Below the pieces are notes generated by a model. That model was given only the letters and a program-made list of their open reading frames with translations, did not search any database and was not told where the DNA came from. Of a stretch of 64,000 nt of DNA, positions 14,650-24,008 are shown piece after piece; within the stretch, counting starts at the first letter, position 1, and every line of letters starts with the position of its first letter. The position numbers and the translations under genes are program-made. The stretch comes from Epiperipatus broadwayi (Eukaryota; Onychophora; Udeonychophora; Euonychophora; Peripatidae): positions 1,674,001-1,738,000 of the forward strand of contig JAQFVV010006273.1 of assembly GCA_028023455.1 (NCBI GenBank), given 5' to 3'.

Positions 14650-16520
14650 TTCAGCCTCTGTTTCAAATACTATATTGCTTTCTCTGTCAGACAATTAGAC
14701 TCTGGATGATGGGTGGGTGTTGAAACATGGTAAATTTCCAAAACAGTCTTTAAACGAATCAGACATGAAACCAGTTCCATTACCTGAAACAATAACTTTG
14801 GGTTAGCCATAATATGTGAAAATTTCATTGCTTTCATATTTTCCACACTGGTACTCCTAAATTTATTTGTATTCTATCCATTTTGCATAAGAATCTATCA
14901 GTATCAGGAACATTTTCCATTAAATGAGCCAGCTGATCTATATGGAGTCTTTCCTATGTCTTGCTTTACTCTAAGGCTCTAGCTTCTTTGGAGGCATCCT
15001 AGCAGTAGACTGACAGTCTGTATAATTTGCAATACTATTGTGAATCATCTGTATTCTGTTTCTTTACTCAATTTCCTAGAACCAACTTTATATCTTGAAA
15101 AGGTCCCAATAAAAGATGAAATTCAGTCTGATAATTAAATAATTATGATTGTTTGTTTCAATCTTGTTTTGATTGATTATTACATTAATTATATGTGGAT
15201 AACAACATTGTGGACAAATAATTTTTATATTGGATATTTTTTCATTATAGATATTCTTCCTAAAATTGGAGTTAGATCTCTTTTCACAATATACACTGGC
15301 AGTAAGTTTGTTTTGCCTTCAGTTTAACTGGTATCATTACTTTACTTTGCCATTTCCACTTAAATCTGGGGCTATAACTTTTGCTTTTTCCATAGTGATG
15401 TTCTTTCTCACATTTTTTATAAAACTTGTCCAATCTTTTAGTGAAATTAAGGACAACATGCTGCTTTCAATTTCATATTGGGTTTTTGTCTGAGAATTCA
15501 TATATTTAAACAAATATGGTTATCATCTACACTATTTGTTGTTTTTACCCCAATTTTACTTTTGACTCCTTCCTGTGATTTAAAATCTGTATATAATTTT
15601 TTTACTTTATTTTTTGTGTGTCAAATATGTCATAAATGACCAGTTTTCCCATATAAGTGGTATTTTGCACTTTTAATTTTGCAGGCCCTCTTTAAATGTC
15701 TGTACTTGCTGCACCAGTAGCATACACAAGACTTTGTAGGGTTCAGAGAGCTTGTGATATAAATATCAGGTTTATTTTTTGTGATTTTATATGTTGCTAT
15801 TTCTCTATTATTCTGAAATTCTGTGGTGTCTTTCATGAGTAACTTGTGTTATACATTTATTCACTGTCTGCTTAAATGTCAAATCCACTTCACTAAAGAA
15901 AATTTAACATAACTTATTGTCAATTATCCCTCATAGCCACTGACCCAGGACCATGACCAATTCAATACTAAATTTAATGTTTTGCCAAATTTCATACTAT
16001 TACATCATATTATTATGTGTGTGTCTCCTATTTTTAAAATGTAGACATGACACCCATTTAGACATTGTCAGTTTGAAGAATGTACTTAAAATTTTCTTTA
16101 AGCTTGAGATATGCTACTTCTACTGGAGGCTTCAATTTGCAAAGTTTTTTTTTTTGGTATTTGCAGAATGTCTTTCTTCACCCACCACACCCGCATCACT
16201 ATTGCTAGGTCATCAGCTTCTATCTTATTAATGGGATTATGTGCTCCATGCACATATAATATCATTTTGCTGCATCACTAACATCAAATTCCTTAACTTA
16301 TTGTGGAAAGCCATTATCAGAATTTGTTTAATTTATATACAAACATTGCAGATTTTTTCGATTACAATATTAATATGCTAATGACCTGCAGGAAACTTTT
16401 ATCATTTGCACAGGTACTTTTGTCAGCTGAAGTCACTCTGCTGTTCTTAAGGTCTTCTGTCATTGGCAATCATTCTTCTGTGTATGCTGGGAATATATAC
16501 ATACCAAGTGGGTTATAGTT
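14650..16520 (-). pseudogene. Decayed Ty3/Gypsy retrotransposon (gag, protease, integrase; RT missing)
   Basis: Read on the minus strand, traces of gag come first (to about 15840). At 15836-15630 an open frame carries a knuckle CYWCSKYRHLKRAC of the C-X2-C-X4-H-X4-C type and a damaged second knuckle ending GKTGHL. Around 15480-15230 the frame SMLSLISLKDW and then DLTPILG match the aspartic protease region of the intact element at 20-23 kb. At about 15040-14960 there are remains of the integrase zinc-binding region (TDCQSTARMPPKK). At 14900-14680 LIDSYAKWIE and KVIVSGNGTGF resemble the integrase core. Stops and frameshifts are frequent. Reverse transcriptase and RNase H are absent. No LTR was found. 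It lies in sense orientation to the host gene. Confidence 0.7.
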
Positions 16521-17740
16521 AATAAACAAACAGCCACGTAAAATAAATAAAAATAAGCATGATTTTATTATACTCGTAATAAAAATGTATATATGCAAAT
16601 TAATTATAAATCTTTAATTTGAAACATTCTCTAATGTAAACATCTTTTCTAGTGTATATATCACTTTTGTATTTATACTATTTGGGAATGAAAAAATATA
16701 CATATGATTTTCCAAGCTTTTGCTCGCATACTCTGTCCACTCCTGGTGTTTAGTGTGTGTGCTCTGCATGTATAGTTAAATTGCATAACAAATTTAATCA
16801 GGCCATGCTAATTTCTTATAAATTTTTCTAGAGTGAATAATTATGTAAATATTATATGGTAATTATTTTCCATAATAAACTATTTATTTTAACAATATCA
16901 TATATACATATCTATCCGCTCACTTATTTATATATAACACTATAACATATTTCAAGATCTAAAGATAATGTTTTTCTTCTATAAAAAAGAAAATAAAGAT
17001 TGATAATCATGAATTAGAAGTTCCAACTACAAATATCTTTGTCAGATGATAAATATAAATAAAAATATAATGGACTTAATAAATCATACAATTAAACTTG
17101 AATGGATTGCTTTTGGTAGAAACTATTTAATATTAATGAGAAATATGTTCTTGAAAAGAAAAAGTTTGTTAATAAATGAGGTTTATTAGTCTTATTGATC
17201 TGAAATTTGATGATCCAATAAAAATAATGTAGAGTCTGCAGATCTCAATGCAATATGTATGTTATTTATAATAAGGAAAAATCAAAAATGAGATGTTTAA
17301 GTGAATACACAATCAGATACCATTGGCAACATTTAATGAATTAGGAAGTTTAAATAGAGTTGATAGAATAGATAATAATAGATGTACTAATAGAAATCTT
17401 AGATTGTAAAAGACCTAGAAAGAGACCACATATGAACTGCATGAATGAAATAAGAATTTGTTGGACTGATGTGGAAATAAGAAACTGTAGATCAGAGAAA
17501 CACCCTTGAGCTTGAGAATATTGAAAATTGATAAAATTAATGAATAAGTATTATAAATGAAATTTTTAAAAAGACTCCAGTACAAGATCACCACTAGATG
17601 TTTTAATATTGTATACAGTATTAGTTCTTTTGATTTTAGTAGTAAATAAAAAAACAATATTAAAAATTGATATGTTTTTTAATATTGATTTTAAATCATT
17701 TAAATTGGGGATACATTAATAAATATACCCAAGAATAGAT
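16521..17740 (-). other. Intron sequence, nothing recognised
   Basis: A/T-rich intron DNA between the old Gypsy relic and the second copy of the segmental duplication. Open frames here are short and low in complexity. No motif was supported. Confidence 0.55.
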
Positions 17741-17749
17741 GAGGAATAA

Positions 17750-19400
17750 TCATGCATATATATTAAATTTATAATTGTGCTGATATTTCATGTTAACAAA
17801 ATAACAGTTTATTAATCAAAAAACTAATAATTATTCCTCTTAATTTCCTAACCTATAAGTCAGATTTCATAAACTTTAGCAAACTAATACTATATATTTT
17901 TTTGTTTGTGTGTGATAGATAGAGAAGTGTTGAGCATGCAAATACAATTTTGAATGAATTATTTATATAGATTACTAGTTATTTTGTAAGAAAAATATAT
18001 ATTAATTTCAATTTTTCTTAATTCAATAGACTTATTAATAATTAGTATTTTTTAACTAAACATTTTTTCCCTCTTTCAGTACAATAAGAAATTATACTTC
18101 AAATCTTGCATATATAATAATTACCTGAGGAATTAAAAGTTTACAAATGACCTTTGTATCATGAATGCTTCAGAAAATGATATATTCTATTTTTTATTAA
18201 AAAGAAAGATGTCAAAAATTTTGTTATAAACTTCAAAGTAACTTTTGAATTCTGCTAAGTTATATTATCTATTATTGTACTAGTATTATTGAAAATGTAT
18301 TGATAATTTGGAAAAGGATCCAGAAAAAAATACTACTTGTGGTATAAAACCTATAATCACTTTTATTCTAGAAAAAGTAACCTGTAAAAATTGTCATATA
18401 GCAGACAAGTGCATAATTGGCTAATGAAGTCCATTATAAATCTCTTTAAGAAAAGGAATGTCATCAAAATATATTTAACTTGTCGGATTATTTTTAAAAG
18501 TAAAATATTGGTCCTTTAAGCTTGAAATGGTTCATATTTCTTAATGTAAAAGTGATATATTTTAAGAAATGACATATTGGAATACATTAAATAAATAAAA
18601 TAACATTTTAAAAGCTACCTGTTTCGATGTTTCAGGAATAAAAACTGAATATAATTTTACTTAAATGAAATTTCTATTGGTAGCTATCTATATTGAAAAA
18701 CTTAATAGCTAATGGACACTTTCAAGAAAATGTTATCTGATAAAATAGCATCCAAAACCATGGTGTTATTTTTAAATAAGAAGGAAAGTTTGTCATTCTC
18801 TTTCATCATTTTTATATATTTTTTATTCTAATGTACAACTGTATTTGTGTTTGCATTGTTCTAAAAAATAATAATGCATTGATGGAAATATTATTACTGA
18901 TATTTTTTTATTTATATTTTCTCTGTAAAGAGTAAGATGGAGTGCATGAGTTGAACGTTAAAATATATATTGAGTACATGTGTGCATATGAGATTCTAAT
19001 ATTAATTTAATTATTATTTATTAAGACTAATAATTTATATATATATATGCAAAATCTGCAAGTTTATTTATTTTATTTATTCATGCCAGAGAAGGAGTAA
19101 AGCAATTTCTACCAGTTTTATAGCAATTATTGGCAATTGCTTCGATTAGTTAGTTTAAATAATGTTGCCGTTTGAACTCATTCCTGAAAATTATTATTAT
19201 GGTATTATTGTCATTACCTGTAATATTATTTTATTAATCAACTGAATCAATTCTCCACTAATATATTTTAACTTTGAAAATAAGTTATACTTGGTCTCTC
19301 TCTTTTTATTATGTTACATGTGTTATAAAAGTGCTTTTTGAATTTCATAACTCAAACATTTAGTTTCACCAAAGTATACTTTATCTATAATATTAACTGA
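17750..19400. repeat. Diverged segmental duplication, copy 2
   Basis: Counterpart of 8.5-10.95 kb in the same orientation. Matching blocks include TAATAATTATTCCTCTTAA near 17827, TTTGGAAAAGGATCC near 18308, CTCTTTAAGAAAAGGAA near 18442, CTTGTCGGATTATTTTTAAAAG near 18479 and AAGACTAATAATTTATATA near 19024. It is shorter than copy 1, which has a tandem repeat expansion. Identity is patchy, so the duplication is old. Confidence 0.6.
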
Positions 19401-19716
19401 TATTGTTCATTGATTGAATTGTTTATGTAGTTTCACTTGCAAGTAGTTGAGCAAAAATGGTAATATATATATTATACCGGATACTCAATCTATTCTGAAA
19501 CAGAGGGCGCCACCAGAACACTACGTGTCTGGAAAATTTGTTTACTGTAATCAGAATAGATGATGATGATGGTTTGCGCTGACTAGACACAGGGAGAAAC
19601 AAGAGATCTTAAATTGTTTAGACAATTGAGACAAAAGCACAAAGACAAACGTCAGCCAAATTAAGTTAAACATATTTCATAAATTTTATTATGAGAAAAT
19701 AAATTATTAAATATAA

Positions 19717-19721
19717 GTTTA
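19717..19721. repeat. Target site duplication GTTTA, left
   Basis: Five bases directly before the TG of the left LTR, identical to the five bases after the CA of the right LTR (24004-24008). A 5-bp duplication is usual for Ty3/Gypsy insertions. Confidence 0.9.
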
Positions 19722-20308
19722 TGCTGTGTACAGCCACTCACTCGGCATAACAATCAGGTAAATAGACAGCAGAAACCAAGTGATTAGACAAGTAGTTAAT
19801 AGAATTAACAGTCGGATAAATAATAGTACATATATATAGTTATAAGACAATTAAGTTTAACTTACGAACGCTGGCCATGAAGGCATACAAAAAAACATAA
19901 TATAGACCGGTGAGGCCTGCAAAGTTCCTAGGTCCACTTTTTAACCTTCAGTGGTAGAATTCACTGGGTTTGTTCCATTGCTAAGTTAAAACTCTTGACC
20001 TTCGTGTGCATTCAATGAGTTCTCCGCTACCAGTGCTGCTTAGTTATTTTTTGTTCCTTCTTTTTTCTTGTTAAGGAATGTTTCAGAAACCAATTAATTT
20101 TCAGCTATTGTCTACTTTTAGTAATCAGCACTTTTAATCTAGCTGCTTAATTAGTTTCTGATCTGAAGCACTTATCTTTAATAGCGTACCAAATTTAATT
20201 ACAAAATTCCTGTCTATTTCTTTTAATAAAACTTATTTTAATAAAACATTAATTATTATATACGTATAATTTTCTTTTAACAAAACATTATTATACACAT
20301 ATATAGCA
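19722..20308 (-). repeat. Gypsy 3' LTR
   Basis: It begins TGCTGTGTACAGCC on the plus strand and ends TATATAGCA. It has the same length as the other LTR (587 bp) and about nine differences from it, all of them transitions. In element orientation it is the downstream LTR, next to the polypurine tract. Confidence 0.95.
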
Positions 20309-20341
20309 CCTCCACCACTTCAGAAATTATGGTTTCTGAAG

Positions 20342-20415
20342 TCTTACATAGTCTTTTAAGTAAGCGTGTTCTTTTCTTGTTCTCGAAGATCTGCGTGGAG
20401 ATGTTTTCTCTTCTA
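20342..20415 (-). pseudogene. Remnant of the pol C-terminal tail after an internal deletion
   Basis: Just downstream of the pol stop, a different frame on the minus strand reads TPLEEKTSPRRSSRTRKEH and AYLKDYV before a stop near 20330. A basic SR/R-rich stretch followed by P/A-YLKDYV is the usual end of Ty3/Gypsy integrases. RNase H is therefore joined almost directly to the last residues of integrase, which shows an internal deletion of the whole integrase zinc finger and core. Confidence 0.75.
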
Positions 20416-22497
20416 ATGGTGTTTTGTTAGTCTCTTGGGCCGACTTTGTGGCCAGCCTTTGCTGATCCATTTACTTAAGTGTTTATATCCATTGTCAGCT
20501 TTAGTCCAATTAGCTACCTTTTCACTGGTTATTAATTCATTGTTCCAATTATCGATATAGTTAATAGTTTGGTCGTCTTTTTGTAGTTCAGCTTTAATGG
20601 GCATTCTTGACAGTGCGTCTGCGTGTTTAATGATCTTTCCTTTTTTGAAATTTAGATCAAAATCATAGCCTGACAACAGATTAACCCAACGTAACATTCT
20701 AGGGCTTAGATGATCAGGTGCAGTTTTATTTTTTGCTAATAATCCCAACAGCGGTTTATGATCGGTAAAGATTTTAAACTGTCGACCATACAAATATTGG
20801 TGAAACTTTTTTATTGCAAATATGATAGCCAACGCCTCTTTATCTAGTTGACTATAATTTTGCTCAGCTTTTGTTAATGTTCTTGAAGCGTAGATGATTG
20901 GTCGCTCGCCGTCAGCTACTGTATGGCTTAAGACTGCCCCTACTCCAACTTCGGATGCATCTGTTGCCAATATCAATTCGAGGCTACTGTCGTAATGTAC
21001 TAATAAGCTGTTTGACGTTAATAATTCTTTAGTGTCACAAAAAGCTTTTTCTTGGGTTTGATCCCAAATCCATTTTTGGTTCTTTTTTAATAAATTGTAT
21101 AGCGGTTTTGCTATGTGAGCTTTCCCCTTAAGAAAAACTTCAAAATAATTAAGAAGTCCTAAGAAAGCTTGAAGTTCTTTAACATTTCTGGGTCTTCGTG
21201 CTTCCTTTACAGCTGCAATTTTTTGAGGGTCGGATCTTTTTCCCTTTTTTGAGATTATGTGTCCCAGGAATTTTAATTCAGTTGCCATCCAGATACATTT
21301 GTCTGCATTTATTTTAGCTCCGAAACTACATAACTTGTCGCAAACTTTTAAAACTCGTTCACGTAATTCCTCTTCTGAATTGGCCACGACCAAAATGTCA
21401 TCAAAATACGGTGTTACACCATCCAATTGCTGGAACAGCATGTCCATTTTGGCCTGGAAAATATTTGGTGCAACCATAATTCCATAAGGCAATCTATTAT
21501 ACTTAACCAATCCCTTATGTGTTGTAATAGTTAGCAATTCTGATGTGCGTTCAGAAACTGGTATCTGGTGAAATGCGGCCTTTAAATCAATTTTAGCATA
21601 GTGAGTTGCCTTTTGCATATTTGCCAGTATTTCTCTGACATTAGGTACAGGATACTGACTTTTAGTGAGGTTTTTATTTATTGTGGTCCTATAATCTCCG
21701 CAAATGCGAATCTGCCCATTTGGTTTAGTTATAACCACGATTGGAATCGCCCATTCCGTTTTCTCGACTGGCGTTAATACACCCTTACTAACCAGATTTA
21801 TCAACTCTTGTTCTACCTTAGTTTGCAGCGCAAAAGGAACTTTTCTGGGTCTGCAGATAACGGGGGTCGCACCACCTTGTAGCTCTATGTTTATAGGCGT
21901 CGTAATAATTTTTCCCTCATCACTTTTAAATAATTCACAATATTTATTTCTCATTTCTTGCTCAATAGCAACTTTATTTATTACACATATCTCTATTCCC
22001 AAAGCATCGAACCATTCCCTACCTATAATAGGATTTAAACCGCCTTGTACTATATATAACGGTAGTGTTCTAACCTTACTATTTAATTCAATCTGAGCCA
22101 TCACCTTCCCTAATATTTTCATACTATTTCCGCTAGCATCTTTTGCTCTTAAACTTGTCTTCATTAATAAAAGAGGATTTTTTCGATTTTGCACTACTTT
22201 CTCCCAGTCTTCAAGTGTCATCATTGACACGCCTGCTCCGCTGTCAATTTCCATTTTTATTGGTATCTTTAATAAATTAACTGTCAGCATAAACTGATTT
22301 CCGTATTCAATCTGTATATTGTAAATATCACTTTTTTTTCCAACTTTATAAGTTGGCGAGCTGCCATGATCTTTTTCTCCTTTATTTTGACATACTTTCT
22401 GCAAATGTCCAACTTTACCACAGGTCCTACAATGCTCCTTATTATATTTACACTTACGAGCCATGTGGCCTTTTTTCCACAGCAATAACACACTATC
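20413..22497 (-). CDS. pol: Gypsy pol: nucleocapsid knuckles, protease, reverse transcriptase, RNase H
   Basis: The frame is open for about 690 codons and has no ATG of its own near its beginning, as expected for a product made by frameshift. Residue numbers count from 22491. Knuckle halves and a second knuckle CRTCGKVGHLQKVC lie at about 8-34. The aspartic protease DSGAG is at 83-87 and IIGREW at about 155-160. Reverse transcriptase runs from about 210, with DLKAAFHQIP near 302-311 and YFDD at 362-365. RNase H has ATDAS near 509-513, DKEAL near 550, FTDHKP near 575-580 and HADALSR near 623-629. All catalytic motifs look intact. The frame ends 18 residues after ISKGW. The integrase, which should follow, is missing, although its C-terminal tail is still present downstream in another frame. 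Confidence 0.93.
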   Translation of the reverse strand, partial: DSVLLLWKKGHMARKCKYNKEHCRTCGKVGHLQKVCQNKGEKDHGSSPTYKVGKKSDIYNIQIEYGNQFMLTVNLLKIPIKMEIDSGAGVSMMTLEDWEKVVQNRKNPLLLMKTSLRAKDASGNSMKILGKVMAQIELNSKVRTLPLYIVQGGLNPIIGREWFDALGIEICVINKVAIEQEMRNKYCELFKSDEGKIITTPINIELQGGATPVICRPRKVPFALQTKVEQELINLVSKGVLTPVEKTEWAIPIVVITKPNGQIRICGDYRTTINKNLTKSQYPVPNVREILANMQKATHYAKIDLKAAFHQIPVSERTSELLTITTHKGLVKYNRLPYGIMVAPNIFQAKMDMLFQQLDGVTPYFDDILVVANSEEELRERVLKVCDKLCSFGAKINADKCIWMATELKFLGHIISKKGKRSDPQKIAAVKEARRPRNVKELQAFLGLLNYFEVFLKGKAHIAKPLYNLLKKNQKWIWDQTQEKAFCDTKELLTSNSLLVHYDSSLELILATDASEVGVGAVLSHTVADGERPIIYASRTLTKAEQNYSQLDKEALAIIFAIKKFHQYLYGRQFKIFTDHKPLLGLLAKNKTAPDHLSPRMLRWVNLLSGYDFDLNFKKGKIIKHADALSRMPIKAELQKDDQTINYIDNWNNELITSEKVANWTKADNGYKHLSKWISKGWPQSRPKRLTKHH

Positions 22498-23114
22498 TCA
22501 TATGTTTTACGCTTAATAGGTTGGGACTTATTTTCAGTTTTCCAAATATACGCATTACCGTCATTTTTGTGGGTAAAATTTCTAAATTCTTCCGATTGGT
22601 CGAGTACTATTTCGTCGGCTACTCCCATTTTGGTTGCTTCATCGTACGTTGACTCTCTTGAGGCCAGTAACTGCTGCCTAAGCCTATCGTCTGACATGCC
22701 CCAAAGTAATTGCTCAAGCAGATTATCCTCTAAGGCATCACCATAACTGCAACTTTTAGCAAGTTCTCTTAGAGCTTGATCATAATCTCGTATACACTCT
22801 CCCTTGTTTTGCCTTTGGTTTCTGAAGTGTAGTCTTGCGACATGCTTAGAAGGCTGGGGACTGAAAAAATTATTTAATTTCCCCGTAACTACATTGTATG
22901 GCAAATTCTCTGGCTCTTTGTGATCGCAGAGTCTATTTGCTATTTCGATTACTTGTTGCCCGGCATAACACAATAATGTGGCAACTTTAATGGGGTCGCT
23001 TGTCGTGCCATTAAACAAAAACAGTTTCTTGATTCTCTTAAGATAAATTGCCCAATCAAAAGGGTTATTAATGTTGAACTCGTTAATTGTTACCTGGGGC
23101 ACTGATGTCATCAT
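22284..23114 (-). CDS. gag: Gypsy gag (capsid-nucleocapsid precursor)
   Basis: The 276-codon frame starts at ATG 23114, about 300 bp inside the element. It has the look of a Ty3/Gypsy gag: an N-terminal part with FDWAIYLKRIKKLF (about 18-31), a mid part with FFSPQPSKHVARL and LLEQLLWGMSDDRLRQQ, and the start of a zinc knuckle CYCCGKK at residues 209-215. Gag assembles the particle that packages element RNA. The knuckle is interrupted: in this frame the sequence continues ATWLV and runs about 60 more residues without family resemblance to a stop at 22284. Moving back one base after the second lysine restores C-X2-C-X4-H-X4-C, so the functional nucleocapsid is probably read through into pol. 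The overlap with the pol frame is 214 nt. Confidence 0.88.
   Translation of the reverse strand: MMTSVPQVTINEFNINNPFDWAIYLKRIKKLFLFNGTTSDPIKVATLLCYAGQQVIEIANRLCDHKEPENLPYNVVTGKLNNFFSPQPSKHVARLHFRNQRQNKGECIRDYDQALRELAKSCSYGDALEDNLLEQLLWGMSDDRLRQQLLASRESTYDEATKMGVADEIVLDQSEEFRNFTHKNDGNAYIWKTENKSQPIKRKTYEIVCYCCGKKATWLVSVNIIRSIVGPVVKLDICRKYVKIKEKKIMAARQLIKLEKKVIFTIYRLNTEISLC
22470..22476 (-). promoter_or_regulatory. Slippery heptamer A AAA AAG at the gag-pol junction
   Basis: In gag frame the minus strand reads GGA AAA AAG GCC, which places the heptamer A_AAA_AAG in the X_XXY_YYZ register of -1 ribosomal frameshifting. A -1 slip gives GGC CAC ATG, which completes the zinc knuckle begun in gag. 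Either this is a programmed site or one base was lost here. A downstream pseudoknot was not established. Confidence 0.6.
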
Positions 23115-23416
23115 TTTTTATTTTGCTTTTTTTTTTTTTGAAAAAAAAAAAATTTTCTATTTCGCTACGAGATAACTATTAAACATGCTTACTGAGACAA
23201 ATTTCTATTAATACGCTTACTAAAACAAATTACTGTTAATACGCTTACTAAAACAATTTTTCCGACTACCAATTCTATATTCACCTGGACTTCGATTCTC
23301 AATTTCCTTGTAGCTTTCTCTACGTTATACAATTCAATTTGAATCCACTACTGTTTCTAAATGGCACCAGATTTTTCTACTGAAACGTATCCTGTCAATT
23401 AACTGCACCAATTTTC

Positions 23417-24003
23417 TGCTGTGTACAGCCACTCACTCAGCATAACAATCAGGTAAATAGACAGCAGAAACCAAGTGATTAGACAAGTAGTTAATAGAAT
23501 TAACAGTCGGATAAATAATAGTACATATATATAATTATAAGACAATTAAGTTTAACTTACGAACGCTGGCCATGAAGGCATACAAAAAAACATAATATAG
23601 ACCAGTGAGGCCTGCAAAGTTCCTAGGTCCACTTTTTAACCTTTAGTGGTGGAATTCACTGGGTTTGTTCCGTTGCTAAGTTAAAACTCTTGACCTTCGT
23701 GTGCATTCAATGAGTTCTCCGCTACCAGTGCTGCTTAGTTATTTTTTGTTCCTTCTTTTTTCTTGTTAAGGAATGTTTCAGAAACCAATTAATTTTCAGC
23801 TATTGTCTACTTTTAGTAATCAGCACTTTTAATCTAGCTGCTTAATTAGTTTCTGATCTGAAGTGCTTATCTTTAATAGCGTACCAAATTTAATTACAAA
23901 ATTCCTGTCTATTTCTTTTAATAAAACTTATTTTAATAAAACATTAATTATTATATACGTATAATTTTCTTTTAACAAAACATTATTATACACGTATATA
24001 GCA
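23417..24003 (-). repeat. Gypsy 5' LTR
   Basis: Upstream LTR in element orientation. It should hold the element's promoter, though I see no convincing TATA box. It is followed in element orientation by the candidate primer site TTGGTGCAG. Confidence 0.95.
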
Positions 24004-24008
24004 GTTTA
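24004..24008. repeat. Target site duplication GTTTA, right
   Basis: Identical to 19717-19721; it marks the right edge of the Gypsy insertion. Confidence 0.9.

Larger units (their letters stand above)
19722..24003 (-). mobile_element. Young Ty3/Gypsy LTR retrotransposon, integrase deleted
   Basis: Two 587-bp LTRs in direct orientation (19722-20308 and 23417-24003) begin TG and end CA. They enclose gag and pol on the minus strand. The insertion is flanked by a 5-bp target duplication GTTTA (19717-19721 and 24004-24008). The LTRs differ at about nine positions (about 1.5%), so the insertion is recent. A purine-rich tract (AAGTGGTGGAGG on the minus strand, 20309-20320) adjoins the 3' LTR. A candidate primer site TTGGTGCAG lies four or five bases from the 5' LTR. 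The internal part is only about 3.1 kb because the integrase coding region is missing. The element sits in the 14.7-kb intron, in sense with the transporter gene. Confidence 0.95.

Noticed and set aside
14490-16518. Plus-strand hydrophobic frames (for example 14490-14723, 15266-15493, 15953-16231)
   Set aside because: They lie opposite the Gypsy relic. Their F/L-rich composition follows from reading A/T-rich retroelement DNA backwards.
19497-19530. GAGGGCGCCACCAG as a CTCF-like insulator site
   Set aside because: The order of the motif halves does not fit the CTCF consensus, and a single short match in 64 kb is not evidence.
20413-22491. pol start at GTG 22491
   Set aside because: GTG is not a usual eukaryotic start. 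The frame is better explained as entered from gag by a -1 shift.
21257-22652. Plus-strand open frames opposite the Gypsy genes
   Set aside because: They are shadows of the intact gag and pol frames, without their own motifs.
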